Of a stretch of 64,000 nt of DNA, positions 50,434 to 58,222 are shown one piece after another. Made by a program: the position numbers and the translations under genes. The stretch lies in assembly GCA_019116445.1 (NCBI GenBank), contig DXBP01000006.1, positions 16,059 to 80,058 of the forward strand, in the 5' to 3' direction. Origin of the DNA: Candidatus Gemmiger excrementigallinarum (lineage in GTDB: Bacteria > Bacillota > Clostridia > Oscillospirales > Ruminococcaceae). Each line of letters starts with the position of its first letter. The first letter of the stretch is position 1. The notes below the pieces were generated by a model that made no database searches, was not told the origin of the DNA, and saw nothing but the letters and a program-made list of their open reading frames with translations.

Positions 50434-51708
50434 ATGCACGTGTTCTGGCTTGTGAGCATGGTACTGCCCCAGGCTGCCGTCGCCTGTGGGCTGGATTCCG
50501 CCAGCGATGTGAGCGGCGGCTGGCTGACCGGCCAGCTTACGGCACTGCAGCAGCACGAAGAACTGCAGCTTACAGTGGCCTGTGTGGACGGACGCCGCCA
50601 TACTGCCCTGTGCGGCACGGCGGACGGTATCACCTACCGCATCCTGCCCGGTCCCGGAGAATTTGCCCCGCTGTTGCAGGAACTTCACCCCGACCTTGTG
50701 CATATCTGGGGCACCGAGTATGCGGCAGCTGCCGCCATGCAGCAGGCTGCCGGGGCCTTGCACCTTCCGGTACTGGTGGGCATACAGGGCGTAATGCAGG
50801 ATTGTGCCGCGCACCTTTGCGACGGCGTACCGGAGCAATATTGCCATTCCACACCCCTGGACCGGGCAGTGGACCGCCTGATTCCCGGCGCACTTTTGGA
50901 CAAACTGCAAGCCAATTTTGATGCCCTGGCCCAGAGCGAGGCTTCCCTGCTGGGGAAAGCCCGCTTCGTGACCGGGCGGACCTGTTTTGACCGCCTTGCT
51001 GTGGAAAAGCTGTCCCCCGACGCCCGCTATTTTGCCTGCAACGAAACGCTGCGTCCGCTGTTTTACGAAGGACCGCTGTGGCAGGCCCGCCATTTTGGCC
51101 GTGCACCGGTGTTGCTGCTCTCCCAGGGGAATTACCCCTTAAAAAATCTGCATACCGTGCTGCGGGCGCTGCCCGCCATTTTGCAGCGCTGGCCCGATGC
51201 CGAACTGCGCATTGCCGGCTGGCCCCCCCTGGACAAAGGACCGCTGCTGCGCCCGCTGATCGCACGGCTTTTCCCTTACCAGCGCTTCTGCCGCAAACTC
51301 GCCGCCGAACTGGGCGTAGCGGAACATATCCGTTACACCGGCCCGCTGGATGCGGCCGCCATGCGCCAGGCATATCTGGACGCCGATCTGTTTATTCTGC
51401 CCTCGCTCAGCGAGAACAGCCCCAACAGCCTGGGAGAAGCCATGCTCTTGGGCCTGCCCTGCGTGGCCAGCCGGGCAGGCGGTATTCCCGATATGATGAC
51501 CGACGGCCGCGAAGGGCGGCTGTACGGTGATGCCCTGGACGCCGATGCTCTGGCGCAGACGGTGACCGAAGTGCTGTCCGCGCCCGACAGCGGTGCCGCC
51601 CTGGGCCGGGCCGCCCGCGTCCGTGCCTTGCAGACCCATGACCCTGCCGTCAACGCCCAAGCGCTGTGCGGCATCTACCAGACGATTTTGCAGGAGGAAG
51701 TACGGTGA
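50434..51708 (+). CDS. GT4-family glycosyltransferase 3
   Basis: A 424-residue GT4 enzyme. The start HVFWLVSMVLPQAA is typical of capsule or O-antigen GT4 enzymes. PVLLLSQGNYPLKNLHTVLRALP and LPSLSENSPNSLGEAMLLGLPCVASRAGGIPDM supply the donor site. GAAAGGAG precedes the ATG. Its stop overlaps the GTG of the next gene. Confidence 0.9.
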   Translation: MHVFWLVSMVLPQAAVACGLDSASDVSGGWLTGQLTALQQHEELQLTVACVDGRRHTALCGTADGITYRILPGPGEFAPLLQELHPDLVHIWGTEYAAAAAMQQAAGALHLPVLVGIQGVMQDCAAHLCDGVPEQYCHSTPLDRAVDRLIPGALLDKLQANFDALAQSEASLLGKARFVTGRTCFDRLAVEKLSPDARYFACNETLRPLFYEGPLWQARHFGRAPVLLLSQGNYPLKNLHTVLRALPAILQRWPDAELRIAGWPPLDKGPLLRPLIARLFPYQRFCRKLAAELGVAEHIRYTGPLDAAAMRQAYLDADLFILPSLSENSPNSLGEAMLLGLPCVASRAGGIPDMMTDGREGRLYGDALDADALAQTVTEVLSAPDSGAALGRAARVRALQTHDPAVNAQALCGIYQTILQEEVR

Positions 51709-52709
51709 ACCCGTGGAAAACCAGCATCATCATTCCCTGCTATAGGGCCGCCGGCACACTGCGCAAAGCGGTGCAAAGCGCTCTGACCGGTGCTCCTGCC
51801 GACACCGAACTGTTGTTGGTGGATGACGGAAGTCCCGACGAAACCGGGGCGCTGTGCGACCAACTGGCCGCGGGAGATCCCCGCATCCGGGCATTGCACC
51901 GTCCCAACGGCGGCGCTGGGGCCGCACGCAATACCGGCCTGGATGCTGCCCGGGGGGACTGGGTACTCTTTCTGGACGCCGACGACGAACTTTTGCCCGG
52001 GCTCTGGGAAGCCCTGGAACGCCTGCCCGTTACCGATGAGGGGATGATCCTTTTTGGGCTGCGGCGAGCCAGCACCGGGGAGGATGTAACGCCCGCCCCT
52101 CTGGCAGAGGGGCGCTATGCCGGCCTGGCCGCATTGCAGAGCCGTCTTTCCGCCCTGCTGTTCGACACCGGACTGCTGGCTGCCCCCTACCCCAAACTGT
52201 TCCGCCGGAGCACCATAGGGACCCTGCGGTTCGACCAAAGCCTCAAAATCAATGAGGATGTCCTGTTTAACATACTTTTTTTACAAAAAACGACTGCCAT
52301 TTATTGCCTGTGTGGTGTATACTATAAGCAAAATGATTTGGAGGCCGGCAGTTTATCCCGCTCCCTGCGGGGAGATCTGCTGGATGCCGAGGCTGTGACC
52401 CGTCCGGCACTGGAAGCCCTGCTGTTGCAAAACGGTCTGGACCCGGCTCCTTATCTGCATACCAGCCGGGTGCGGGCTTGCCTGAACCAGTATGGTTTGC
52501 TCACCGGCTGCCGCGGCACAATACCGTTGGGCCAGCGCCGGGCCCTGTTTGCCCGTATTCTGGCCGACAGCGATGCCAGGGCTGCTCTGACCGACCGGCT
52601 GCGCCGCGACCCCAACCGCCTACTGGCCATTCCCTACCGCATCGGTGTGACCTGCCGCTGGCCGGGATTTCTGGCCGCCTATACACTGGCGAAACAACGT
52701 TTTCTGTAA
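51705..52709 (+). CDS. GT2-family glycosyltransferase 2
   Basis: A 334-residue GT2 enzyme starting TSIIIPCYRAAGTLRKAVQSAL, with VDDGSPDETGALCDQLAAGD, NGGAGAARNTGLDAARGDWVLFLDADDELLPG. The start is GTG at 51705, with AGGAGGAA upstream and a 4-bp overlap with the previous gene. It is closely similar in layout to the three GT2 genes that follow, which suggests duplication. Confidence 0.9.
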   Translation: MNPWKTSIIIPCYRAAGTLRKAVQSALTGAPADTELLLVDDGSPDETGALCDQLAAGDPRIRALHRPNGGAGAARNTGLDAARGDWVLFLDADDELLPGLWEALERLPVTDEGMILFGLRRASTGEDVTPAPLAEGRYAGLAALQSRLSALLFDTGLLAAPYPKLFRRSTIGTLRFDQSLKINEDVLFNILFLQKTTAIYCLCGVYYKQNDLEAGSLSRSLRGDLLDAEAVTRPALEALLLQNGLDPAPYLHTSRVRACLNQYGLLTGCRGTIPLGQRRALFARILADSDARAALTDRLRRDPNRLLAIPYRIGVTCRWPGFLAAYTLAKQRFL

Positions 52710-52723
52710 CCAAGGAGAACCCC

Positions 52724-53749
52724 ATGGGTAAGTCCCCGAAAATCAGCATCGTTTCCACCGTTTACAACACACAGCCTTTTCTGGAACAGGCTGTGCGCAG
52801 TATTCTGGCGCAGACTTTTTCCGATTTCGAGTTGTTGCTGGTGGATGACGGAAGTTCGGATGATTCGGGCAGCTTGTGTGACAGGCTGGCTGCCGAAGAT
52901 GCCCGCATCCGGGTATTCCACCAGCCCAACGGCGGGCCGGCCAGTGCCCGCAACAAGGGACTGGACAACGCCCGCGGCGAGTACATCGGTTTTGTGGATT
53001 CCGACGACGTGATCGAACCCACCATGTATGAAATCCTGTACAACGCCGTACAGGCCCCCGGAGTGCGGCTGGCTGCCTGCAGCGGCGACTGCATTGATGA
53101 AGCCGGCAACTGCATTGAGGGCCGCCAGGTGGCTATCCGCGAACACGGCATCCGCCCGGCCGAAACGCTGTTGCTGGAAACCTTCCAGACCGGCAGCTAC
53201 TATGGCCCCTTAAGCTGGAACAAGCTGTTTGACATCCGGCTGTTCCGGGACAAGGGCATCCACTATGACGAAACGATGCTTTTTGGGGACGATGCCAGTG
53301 TACTGCACCGCGTATTTGAAGGCGAGCAGTGCAACTGCCTGCCGGATGTCTTATATCATTACCGAACCCGCGCCGGGCAGATCACCAGCACCGCTACTTT
53401 TTCACCGCGGAAGCTCGATGATTTGCGTATGTACTGGGAATGGCTGCAATACTTTGCCAGCCGCCCGGGGCGCGAAGAATACCGCCGATGGGCCACCGTA
53501 TGGTACTGGCGGGTGTTTTACCAGTTCTGGTGCCAGTCCGGCGCAGCCGGAAATCTGCCCGAACTGAAGCCGAAATTCATGGCCCACAAAAAACATTTGG
53601 ACGCCGTACTGCCGGACCTTGTGCGCAGTTCTGTACTGCCTGCCGGTGAAAAGTTACGTGCTGTCTTATTTTGCGCCAACCCGGGCGCGCTGTATGCCGC
53701 AGCTACCGCCTGGGGACGAGTGGCCGCAAAAAAGAGGAAGGGGAATTGA
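52724..53749 (+). CDS. GT2-family glycosyltransferase 3
   Basis: A 341-residue GT2 enzyme: ISIVSTVYNTQPFLEQAVRSIL, VDDGSSDDSGSLCDRLAAEDARIRVFH, then GEYIGFVDSDDVIEP with the DxD-type site. SWNKLFDIRLFRDKGIHYDE is a conserved GT2 C-terminal segment. AAGGAG precedes the ATG at 52724; the longer upstream frame is not used. Confidence 0.9.
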   Translation: MGKSPKISIVSTVYNTQPFLEQAVRSILAQTFSDFELLLVDDGSSDDSGSLCDRLAAEDARIRVFHQPNGGPASARNKGLDNARGEYIGFVDSDDVIEPTMYEILYNAVQAPGVRLAACSGDCIDEAGNCIEGRQVAIREHGIRPAETLLLETFQTGSYYGPLSWNKLFDIRLFRDKGIHYDETMLFGDDASVLHRVFEGEQCNCLPDVLYHYRTRAGQITSTATFSPRKLDDLRMYWEWLQYFASRPGREEYRRWATVWYWRVFYQFWCQSGAAGNLPELKPKFMAHKKHLDAVLPDLVRSSVLPAGEKLRAVLFCANPGALYAAATAWGRVAAKKRKGN

Positions 53750-53752
53750 CTG

Positions 53753-54733
53753 ATGGAACGTATTGCAATCAGCGTGATCGTACCGATTTATAACACCAAG
53801 GCCTTTTTGGAGGAATGTCTGGACAGTATTCTGGCCCAGGATATTCAGGTTCCCTACGAGGTCTTGCTTGTGGATGACGGTTCGACCGATGGCTGTGCCG
53901 AGATCTGCGACGCCTACGCCGCCAAGGACAACCGCGTGCGGGTATTCCATCAGGAAAACCAGGGCCTTTCGGCTGCGCGCAACACCGGCATTGATGCCGC
54001 TTTGGGACGCTATTATGCGTTTGTGGACTCCGACGACGTGGTGCTGCCTGCCTATCTTCGCACACTCTACAACGCCTGTGAGGAACACGACGCCTATATG
54101 GCGCTGTGCGCTGTAGAGGACGTGCAGGAAAACGGCGAAAGCTGTGTTCCGCCCCATTCCACGCACCCCGCCCAGGAGGGCGTGTTCAGCGGCAAAGACC
54201 TGCTGAACGAATTCTACACCCCCAACGGCACCGTCTATACGGTAGCCTGGAACAAGCTCTACCGCGCCGAAGTGTGGAAGCTGCTGCACTACCCCGAAGG
54301 ACGTCTGCACGAGGACGATTTCGTGGCCCATCGCCTGTTCTGGCGCTGCGACAAGGTCGTGTGCGTGGATACCCTGCTGTACCACTATCGCCTGCGCACC
54401 GGCAGCATCTGCCGTACCTCCATCAAACCGGAGGCCTTTGACGCTGTGGACGGCCTGGCTGACCGCTACCGCTTCTATGTGGAGAACAACGCCGACCGTT
54501 CGGTCATCGATTCGGCCTATGCGGCCTGCTGGCGGCGGTATCTGTTCCTGTGCGCCAAGGTGCGCCAGAACCCCACTCCCCAGCTGGTCAAGGCCATCAG
54601 CAAGGAACAGTTCCTGATGCAGGGGCTGATCAGCTATCTGCCCAACTGCCGCCACATGAAGATGACGGAAAAACTTTCGGCCGCCCGCTGGTCCATGATG
54701 AGCGCCGAAAGCCTGTGCCCCCTGAAGAAGTAA
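53753..54733 (+). CDS. GT2-family glycosyltransferase 4
   Basis: A 326-residue GT2 enzyme: ISVIVPIYNTKAFLEECLDSIL, VDDGSTDGCAEICDAYAAKDNRVRVFHQ, GRYYAFVDSDDVVLPAYL, and WNKLYRAEVWKLLHYPEGRLHEDDF. The start lies 3 bp after the previous stop, with GAAGGGG upstream. It belongs to the same CpsI-like group as its neighbours. Confidence 0.9.
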   Translation: MERIAISVIVPIYNTKAFLEECLDSILAQDIQVPYEVLLVDDGSTDGCAEICDAYAAKDNRVRVFHQENQGLSAARNTGIDAALGRYYAFVDSDDVVLPAYLRTLYNACEEHDAYMALCAVEDVQENGESCVPPHSTHPAQEGVFSGKDLLNEFYTPNGTVYTVAWNKLYRAEVWKLLHYPEGRLHEDDFVAHRLFWRCDKVVCVDTLLYHYRLRTGSICRTSIKPEAFDAVDGLADRYRFYVENNADRSVIDSAYAACWRRYLFLCAKVRQNPTPQLVKAISKEQFLMQGLISYLPNCRHMKMTEKLSAARWSMMSAESLCPLKK

Positions 54734-54779
54734 AACCGCCCGCCTGACCGGGCCAATCCATCGAAGAAGGAGCCGACCG

Positions 54780-56015
54780 TTGGCCATCCTGCGATCCGAC
54801 AAAGACAAGGAAAAAACCAAGCGTCCCCGCGTCTTGCTGGTGCCGCCCCCGGATCTTCCGGTGCCGGCTGTGCAGGGCGGCGCGGTGGAAACATTGCTGA
54901 CCCATCTGATCCGCGAAAACGAGCGCCAAGGCAAGCTGGAACTGTTGTGTGCCAGCGTTCCCGACGAAGCCGCCCGCCGTGCGGCGGAAGGGCTGCAGCA
55001 CACCAAGATGCTGTATATTGCGCGCCCCCATGGCCACCGCCGCTATTGGCCGATGGTTTTTGTGGAGCGCTGCCTGGGGATTGCCGCCCCCTATGACCCG
55101 TGGTATCAGAAAGTGCAGCTTTCACTGGCACTGGAGCCACCCGGCCCCGACCTCATCGTAGCGGAAGGCGGCAACCTGACCCAGTGCAGCGCCATCAGCC
55201 GGATGTTCGGCCGCCGCCGCTGCCTGGCCCATCTGCACGGTCAGACTGCCTGCAGCCCCGTGATGGACACCATCTACGGCGGGATTCTGGCCCTGAGTGA
55301 GTTTATCCGGGACGATTACCTCAAAACCAGTACACTGGACCCTAAACGCGCCTATATCTGGTATAACTGTGTGGACACCCAGCGTTTCCGCCCCGGCCCG
55401 CCGCCGTTGGCCCTGCGCACCCGATTGGGGTTCGGTGACCGGGATTTTGTGGTGCTCTTCTGCGGGCGCCTGGACCCCGACAAGGGCATCCACAAACTGA
55501 TGGAGGCTCTGGCCTTACTGCCGGTGCCTCAGATCAAATTGCTGATCGTGGGCAGCCCGTTTTTCGGCCGCACCCAACAAAGCAGCTTTTTGCGCAGGTT
55601 GGAACAACAGGCCCGGGCTTTGGGCAACCGCGTACAGTTCACAGGGTATATTCCCAACGAAGACCTGCCCGACTACTATCGTCTGGCGGATCTGGTCTGT
55701 GTGCCCACCCTGGTGGAGGAAGCTGCCGGACTGGTAGCGGTGGAAGCCATGGCCTGCGGCCGGCCCGTGCTGGCCACCCGCAGCGGTGGTATGCCGGAAT
55801 ATCTGGAGGGCAGCCAGGCCATGCTGGTGGAGCGCGGCGAAAACATCGCCGACCAGTTGGCCTGGAGCATCCGGATGCTGTATGAGCACCCTGCCCTGTG
55901 TGCCGAGATGGGGGCCGCCGGTGCCAAACGCGCCAAGGACTTCTCGGTAGAACGGTATTACAACGAATTTGTGCGCATTGTTCAGGACGTACTGCAGAAC
56001 GGAGGTGCCGTATGA
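54780..56015 (+). CDS. GT4-family glycosyltransferase 4
   Basis: A 411-residue GT4 enzyme. RVLLVPPPDLPVPAVQGGAVETLL gives the acceptor loop. LGFGDRDFVVLFCGRLDPDKGIHKLMEAL and VPTLVEEAAGLVAVEAMACGRPVLATRSGGMPEYLEG form the donor site with E-x7-E. The start is TTG at 54780 after AGAAGGAG. Its end overlaps the next ATG. Confidence 0.9.
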   Translation: MAILRSDKDKEKTKRPRVLLVPPPDLPVPAVQGGAVETLLTHLIRENERQGKLELLCASVPDEAARRAAEGLQHTKMLYIARPHGHRRYWPMVFVERCLGIAAPYDPWYQKVQLSLALEPPGPDLIVAEGGNLTQCSAISRMFGRRRCLAHLHGQTACSPVMDTIYGGILALSEFIRDDYLKTSTLDPKRAYIWYNCVDTQRFRPGPPPLALRTRLGFGDRDFVVLFCGRLDPDKGIHKLMEALALLPVPQIKLLIVGSPFFGRTQQSSFLRRLEQQARALGNRVQFTGYIPNEDLPDYYRLADLVCVPTLVEEAAGLVAVEAMACGRPVLATRSGGMPEYLEGSQAMLVERGENIADQLAWSIRMLYEHPALCAEMGAAGAKRAKDFSVERYYNEFVRIVQDVLQNGGAV

Positions 56016-57073
56016 GTCAGGCTGCAATCTGTGTGGTTGTGCCGGTCTACCGCGCCGAAGCCACGCTGGACCGCTGCGTGCAAAGCATTCTCTCCCAGAC
56101 TGTGGATGGCGGCGTCTGCTGTGTACTGGTGGACGATGGCAGCCCCGATGCCTGCGGCGCCATGTGCGACGCCTGGGCCGCCCGGGACAACCGTGTACAG
56201 GTCATCCACCAGGATGACTGTGGTGTTTCCAGCGCCCGCAACGCAGGCATGGCCATGGCTGACAGTGAATACCTCGTCTTCCTTGATTCTGACGACGCAT
56301 TGCGTCCCGGTGCCTTGCAGGCTGCTCTGGATGCCCAGCGCGGGGCACCCAAGGATTTTGTACTGTGGCACTACACCACCCGGGCGGATGATCCCACGCC
56401 GGTAACCAGCACCACAACGCCGCGTCAGCGCAATGGGCTGGCTGCGCTGTGGCTGGATTGTCTGCTGGCGATGCCCTGGAACAAACTGTACCGCACCGAG
56501 CTGGCACAGCGGATTAAATTCAACACGCAGTATACTTTGGGTGAAGATTTACAATTTGTATTGGATTATATTGCACTGCTGGCCGCAGAAACCCCGGATT
56601 TCGCCTACCAGGTCGTACAAAGCCCGCTGACTTTTTACGATTGCAGCCGTACCGGCACACTCTCCACCAAGTACCACGCAAACTATTGTGAGATCTGGCC
56701 CCAGCATTTCGCCAAGCTCAACGCAGCCTGCCTGGCGACCCAATGCCCGGCCAGCGACCTGCGTCAACTGCACCGCGCAGAGCTAACGGTTTTTGCCGAA
56801 GGTGTAGCGGACATTATGCGCCGTGATCCTGCTCCTCTTTCCGGGATTCGGCGGGACAAGGCTGCTGCGGCCCTGCGCACCCCCTGGCTGCGCAACCTGC
56901 TGGACGCCATGCGCGAGGAATGCTGCTACAGTGCCTACTACCTCCCCTGCCGATGGCGCAGCACACGGCTGGTATACACCCTGGCGGAAGCCAAACGCAC
57001 CGGATCGCCCTTGTACGGGAAGCTGGACTGGACCGGGTATTATCTGTTGGGCGGACGTCTTCGCCGGGATTGA
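56012..57073 (+). CDS. GT2-family glycosyltransferase 5
   Basis: A 353-residue GT2 enzyme: AICVVVPVYRAEATLDRCVQSIL, VDDGSPDACGAMCDAWAARDNRVQVIHQDD, EYLVFLDSDDALRPGAL. The start at 56012 has GGAGGTG upstream and an ATGA overlap. It is the last gene of the operon and is followed by a strong terminator. Confidence 0.9.
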   Translation: MSQAAICVVVPVYRAEATLDRCVQSILSQTVDGGVCCVLVDDGSPDACGAMCDAWAARDNRVQVIHQDDCGVSSARNAGMAMADSEYLVFLDSDDALRPGALQAALDAQRGAPKDFVLWHYTTRADDPTPVTSTTTPRQRNGLAALWLDCLLAMPWNKLYRTELAQRIKFNTQYTLGEDLQFVLDYIALLAAETPDFAYQVVQSPLTFYDCSRTGTLSTKYHANYCEIWPQHFAKLNAACLATQCPASDLRQLHRAELTVFAEGVADIMRRDPAPLSGIRRDKAAAALRTPWLRNLLDAMREECCYSAYYLPCRWRSTRLVYTLAEAKRTGSPLYGKLDWTGYYLLGGRLRRD

Positions 57074-57090
57074 ATTTTCGCTTACAAGCA

Positions 57091-57126
57091 AAAACTCCCT
57101 GTCGTTATAAAACGACAGGGAGTTTT
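57091..57126 (+). terminator. Terminator of the glycosyltransferase operon
   Basis: AAAACTCCCTGTCGTT / AACGACAGGGAGTTTT form a perfect 16-bp stem with loop ATAA. Confidence 0.93.
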
Positions 57127-57142
57127 TTACAGCCCATAAAAA

Positions 57143-57174
57143 GCCCCACCGTCCGGAGCAGAAAACGGTGGGGC
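57143..57174 (-). terminator. Terminator of the candidate small RNA
   Basis: GCCCCACCGT / ACGGTGGGGC form a 10-bp stem with a 12-nt loop, followed by TTTTT on the minus strand. Confidence 0.85.
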
Positions 57175-57292
57175 AGACGATACGGCAGACCGCTGAAAAG
57201 CGCAGAGCAAGACGCCAAAACGGAGGCGCAGCCTGCCATGATTCGGGAACCGCGACCTCAGAGGCAGAAGGGCCAGGTTCCTGTTTGGTTAT

Positions 57293-57310
57293 GGTTAGTT
57301 ATTTCTAACC
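57293..57310. repeat. GGTTAG-N6-CTAACC inverted repeat, copy A
   Basis: A 6-bp inverted repeat with a 6-nt centre at the predicted start of the small RNA; it recurs at 60695-60711. Confidence 0.7.
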
Positions 57311-57318
57311 ACGTGTAT

Positions 57319-57347
57319 ACTCTACCATACCGGCAGGAATTTGTCAA
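57319..57347 (-). promoter_or_regulatory. Promoter of the candidate small RNA
   Basis: Minus strand: perfect TTGACA (57347-57342), 17-bp spacer, TAGAGT (57324-57319). Confidence 0.65.
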
Positions 57348-57370
57348 TGGCCCAGCGCAAAAAAATCCAT

Positions 57371-58138
57371 TTATTCTTTGGGGGCATCAGGATACTCCCG
57401 CACATGCAGGAGTTCCTCGGCGGTTTTTACCTCTTCCTCGGTGGGCACCCGTACGCCCTCCAGCGGGTAGGGAATCCCCAGATTCTTCCACTTGAACAGG
57501 CCCAGCGTATGATAAGGCAGAATCTCCACCCGGCGTACGGTGGGCAGCGTTTTGAGGAAGGCATCCAGACGGCGCAGGCCCTCGGCATCGTCCGTCAGGC
57601 CCGGTACCAGCACATGGCGAATCCACAGCGGGACCCCCTGCTGCGCCACATACTGCGCCATCGCCAGAATATTCTGATTGCTGTGGCCGGTGAGCTTTTT
57701 GTGCTTTTCGTCGTCGATTTCTTTCAGGTCCAGGATCACCAGGCTGGTGTTGGCCAACATGGCATTGAACCGGGCCATCCATTCGGCATTGTCCGGGGCA
57801 AAGGGCTGGCCGCTGGTATCCAGCGCCGTGTGGATGCCCTTTTCCTGCGCCAGGCGGAACACCTCGCTGACAAAGTCCATCTGCAGCAGCGGTTCGCCGC
57901 CACTGATGGTCAACCCGCCGTTGTTGCGCCAGTAATTCCGATAGCGGCAAGCCGCGTCAAAAGCCTCTTTCGGCGTTTTGGCGGTATCCTTGGTGAAGGC
58001 CCAGGTTTCGGGGTTGTGGCAGTACTGGCAGCGCATAGCACAGCCCTGCAAAAAAATGATATACCGTACGCCCGGTCCATCGACCAGGCCGAAGGTTTCG
58101 ACGGAATGGACATAGCCCATGATTTCCTGTTGTGACAT
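57371..58138 (-). CDS. pflA: Pyruvate formate-lyase activating enzyme
   Basis: This 255-residue radical-SAM enzyme installs the glycyl radical on PflB. The SAM cluster motif is IIFLQGCAMRCQYCHNPETW (CxxxCxxC), and GGLTISGGEPLLQMDF is the conserved GGE stretch. The ATG at 58138 has AAGGAGC upstream. It lies 85 bp downstream of pflB, after a hairpin that could reduce its expression relative to pflB. Confidence 0.94.
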   Translation of the reverse strand: MSQQEIMGYVHSVETFGLVDGPGVRYIIFLQGCAMRCQYCHNPETWAFTKDTAKTPKEAFDAACRYRNYWRNNGGLTISGGEPLLQMDFVSEVFRLAQEKGIHTALDTSGQPFAPDNAEWMARFNAMLANTSLVILDLKEIDDEKHKKLTGHSNQNILAMAQYVAQQGVPLWIRHVLVPGLTDDAEGLRRLDAFLKTLPTVRRVEILPYHTLGLFKWKNLGIPYPLEGVRVPTEEEVKTAEELLHVREYPDAPKE

Positions 58139-58170
58139 AGTGGGTAGCTCCTTAATGACGATATACAAAA

Positions 58171-58199
58171 ATCCGCGGCCACACAGGGCAGCCGCGGAT
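58171..58199 (-). terminator. Hairpin between pflB and pflA
   Basis: ATCCGCGGC / GCCGCGGAT form a 9-bp stem followed by TTTTG on the minus strand, probably a partial terminator that lowers pflA relative to pflB. Confidence 0.7.
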
Positions 58200-58222
58200 C
58201 TTGGAAAAATCAGGTCAGCTGA

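Larger units (their letters stand above)
57138..57312 (-). ncRNA. Candidate small RNA downstream of pflA
   Basis: A minus-strand promoter (57319-57347) predicts a start near 57312, and an intrinsic terminator ends at 57138, giving about 175 nt. No frame with a ribosome-binding site lies inside. The predicted 5' end is the stem-loop GGTTAGAAATAACTAACC. Further stems are visible, for example GGAACC/GGTTCC, CGCTTTTCAGCG and GGCAG/CTGCC. I do not recognise the family. A matching unit lies upstream of pflB. Confidence 0.6.

Noticed and set aside
57200..57230. Short frame inside the candidate small RNA starting with ATG near 57239 on the minus strand
   Set aside because: No ribosome-binding site, and the frame runs through the terminator.
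57130..57320. 6S, SRP, tmRNA or RNase P identity for the small RNA
   Set aside because: I could not match the conserved cores of these RNAs to the sequence, so the candidate is left unassigned.
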